Shown here one piece after another: positions 52,105-52,886 of a stretch of DNA of 52,886 bases; the stretch's first letter is position 1, and the number at the start of each line of letters is the position of its first letter. The stretch covers positions 1-52,886 of the forward strand of contig CAYMDO010000014.1 in the NCBI GenBank assembly GCA_964389365.1, in the 5' to 3' direction. The DNA is from UBA993 sp964389365. GTDB taxonomy: Bacteria; Bacillota; Dethiobacteria; DTU022. The position numbers were made by a program, and so were the translations under genes. Under the pieces are notes generated by a model. The model worked only from the letters and a program-made list of their open reading frames with translations. It was not told the DNA's origin and ran no database searches.

Positions 52105-52224
52105 GTGAAAAGAATAAATGAGGAAAAACAGGAAAGGCTGATCAATGGCTGTTTTGGATCTGCTGCAAATTTTTTCACGGCGGTCCCGGCAATGCTTAAA
52201 AGCGAATTTATGCGGGGGCTTTAA
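52105..52224 (+). CDS. Small 39-residue hypothetical protein, coupled to ybaK remnant
   Basis: GTG at 52105 begins a short, basic-to-hydrophobic peptide. Its stop TAA shares the A of the following ATG (TAATG at 52222-52226), and GGGGG sits before that ATG, so the two were probably translated together. I do not recognise it. It may be the tail of a longer lost gene, as the upstream frame stays open to 52039. Confidence 0.35.
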   Translation: MKRINEEKQERLINGCFGSAANFFTAVPAMLKSEFMRGL

Positions 52225-52330
52225 TGGCAAAGCTTAAAAAACGAACGCTGTACGCCTGCTTGACAGCCTGAGAATCAGCTACCGGCTGCTTGAGTTTTTG
52301 GCCAAATTTCATCCTAACGGCGGATTATAA
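52224..52330 (+). pseudogene. ybaK: Frameshifted N-terminal remnant of YbaK-type Cys-tRNA deacylase
   Basis: ATG at 52224 with GGGGG six bases upstream reads M-A-K-L-K-K. One missing A in the A run (six present, 52236-52241) then breaks the frame. Restoring it gives K-T-N-A-V-R-L-L-D-S-L-R-I-S-Y-R-L-L-E-F, the typical start of YbaK/EbsC deacylases. It ends at TAA 52328-52330, and I find no trace of the catalytic core downstream. The frameshift could be a sequencing error, but the missing remainder could not. Confidence 0.6.
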
Positions 52331-52886
52331 TATGGGCGGCAAATTATCCCGGCTTAAGTGCAAACATACTGTTAAACGGAGGATTTTAGCTTTTCGGGTC
52401 GAATAGTTGCATATAAACAAAATTACGCTAAATCGGACAAGCGCTTTCCGGAGGCCGGTTATGGCAGCAAACCAGGATAGCGGGCATAACAGTTTAAAGA
52501 CTCTCAGCTGGCAATCCCAGGCATGCCCAGCCTTTACCGCGCTTCCGTGGGGCCCTCACAGGCTTCCGATATTTCTTTCGCTAGACAGCCTTTCACTTTC
52601 TCTTGAAAAAAGCGGCGCCGGCTATCCTTACCGCCGAGCAGCCCATAGCGGCGCTGTTGAAAAACTGGTTCTGCCCGGCAAAGGTCAAACTATTCCTCAC
52701 CGCTCAACCCGCTAAAAGAAGCGGTTCTGCTGCTAACTATAAATAACGGCAGTAACCGCTGGGTAGAGGTCAGACAGGTGGTTTTAAACGCTCAGGCGAT
52801 GAAGATCTACTGCAATCAGCGGTTGGTTGCTATGCAAGCTGCCCGCCGCCGCAGGTTTATGTTGGCGCGCTCGGTGACAGCAGTGT
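52331..52886. other. Mostly non-coding, decayed tail of the window
   Basis: There is no convincing gene. One plus-strand frame stays open from 52661 to the window edge (75 codons) and has no recognised start or family. Short frames on both strands look like shadows. TTAATAAT-type promoter or IS ends were not seen. Confidence 0.5.

Noticed and set aside
52407..52715. Open frame of 102 codons near the window end
   Set aside because: It has no ribosome-binding site, low-complexity composition and no family features.

Overview
The window looks like a chromosomal segment of an anaerobic, Gram-positive-type bacterium of the Clostridia (Bacillota). The evidence is gene order and content. The block veg - ispE - spoVG - glmU - prs - ctc - pth - mfd - yabM - mazG - hup - divIC - S1 protein - tilS - hpt - ftsH keeps the Bacillus/Clostridia order. 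Formate-tetrahydrofolate ligase and a 1177-residue pyruvate:ferredoxin oxidoreductase indicate anaerobic one-carbon and acetyl-CoA metabolism. Shine-Dalgarno sequences are strong, and TTG and GTG starts are frequent. A finer assignment is not possible from this sequence alone.

Layout. (1) 94-3653, minus strand: a GEMM-I cyclic-dinucleotide riboswitch precedes four genes: two small DUF1102-like secreted proteins, an archaeal/ER-type (S26B) signal peptidase with an extra exported domain, and a DUF5305-like membrane protein. I read this as a second-messenger-controlled surface-filament or biofilm-fibre system of archaeal character; it is the most interesting locus here. (2) 3774-5532: an IS1634-like insertion sequence with 12-bp inverted ends, placed between that operon and veg. 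(3) 5704-25304, plus strand: the conserved housekeeping block, with a GlmU lacking most of its acetyltransferase domain and without spoVT, yabO, yabP, yabQ and spoIIE. (4) 25337-29154: an amidohydrolase (minus), a P1-family peptidase and fhs. (5) 29248-33709, minus: a folate operon (folE, HD protein, folP, folB, folK) behind a CPBP-like membrane protein. (6) 33823-36223, plus: coaX, a patatin phospholipase and a nitroreductase. (7) 36248-39843, minus: nifJ. (8) 39898-47341, plus: a complete phosphate regulon, phoB-phoR then pstS-pstC-pstA-pstB-phoU, with five TTAAC-type Pho boxes at an exact 11-bp period before pstS. (9) 47359-52886: mainly minus-strand singletons (lysophospholipase-like hydrolase, SDR dehydrogenase, YczE-like membrane protein, YgiQ radical SAM protein), palindromic repeats, and about 0.9 kb of mostly decayed DNA holding a frameshifted ybaK remnant.

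The housekeeping block links isoprenoid precursor synthesis, NAD salvage, cell-wall UDP-sugar and PRPP supply, ribosome rescue, transcription-coupled repair and envelope proteolysis. The pho/pst block is one sensing-plus-uptake module for phosphate. Several genes lack an ATG, GTG or TTG where homology and the ribosome-binding site place the start (S1 protein ATC, mazG CTG, amidohydrolase unresolved). Each is either a non-canonical start or a consensus error.
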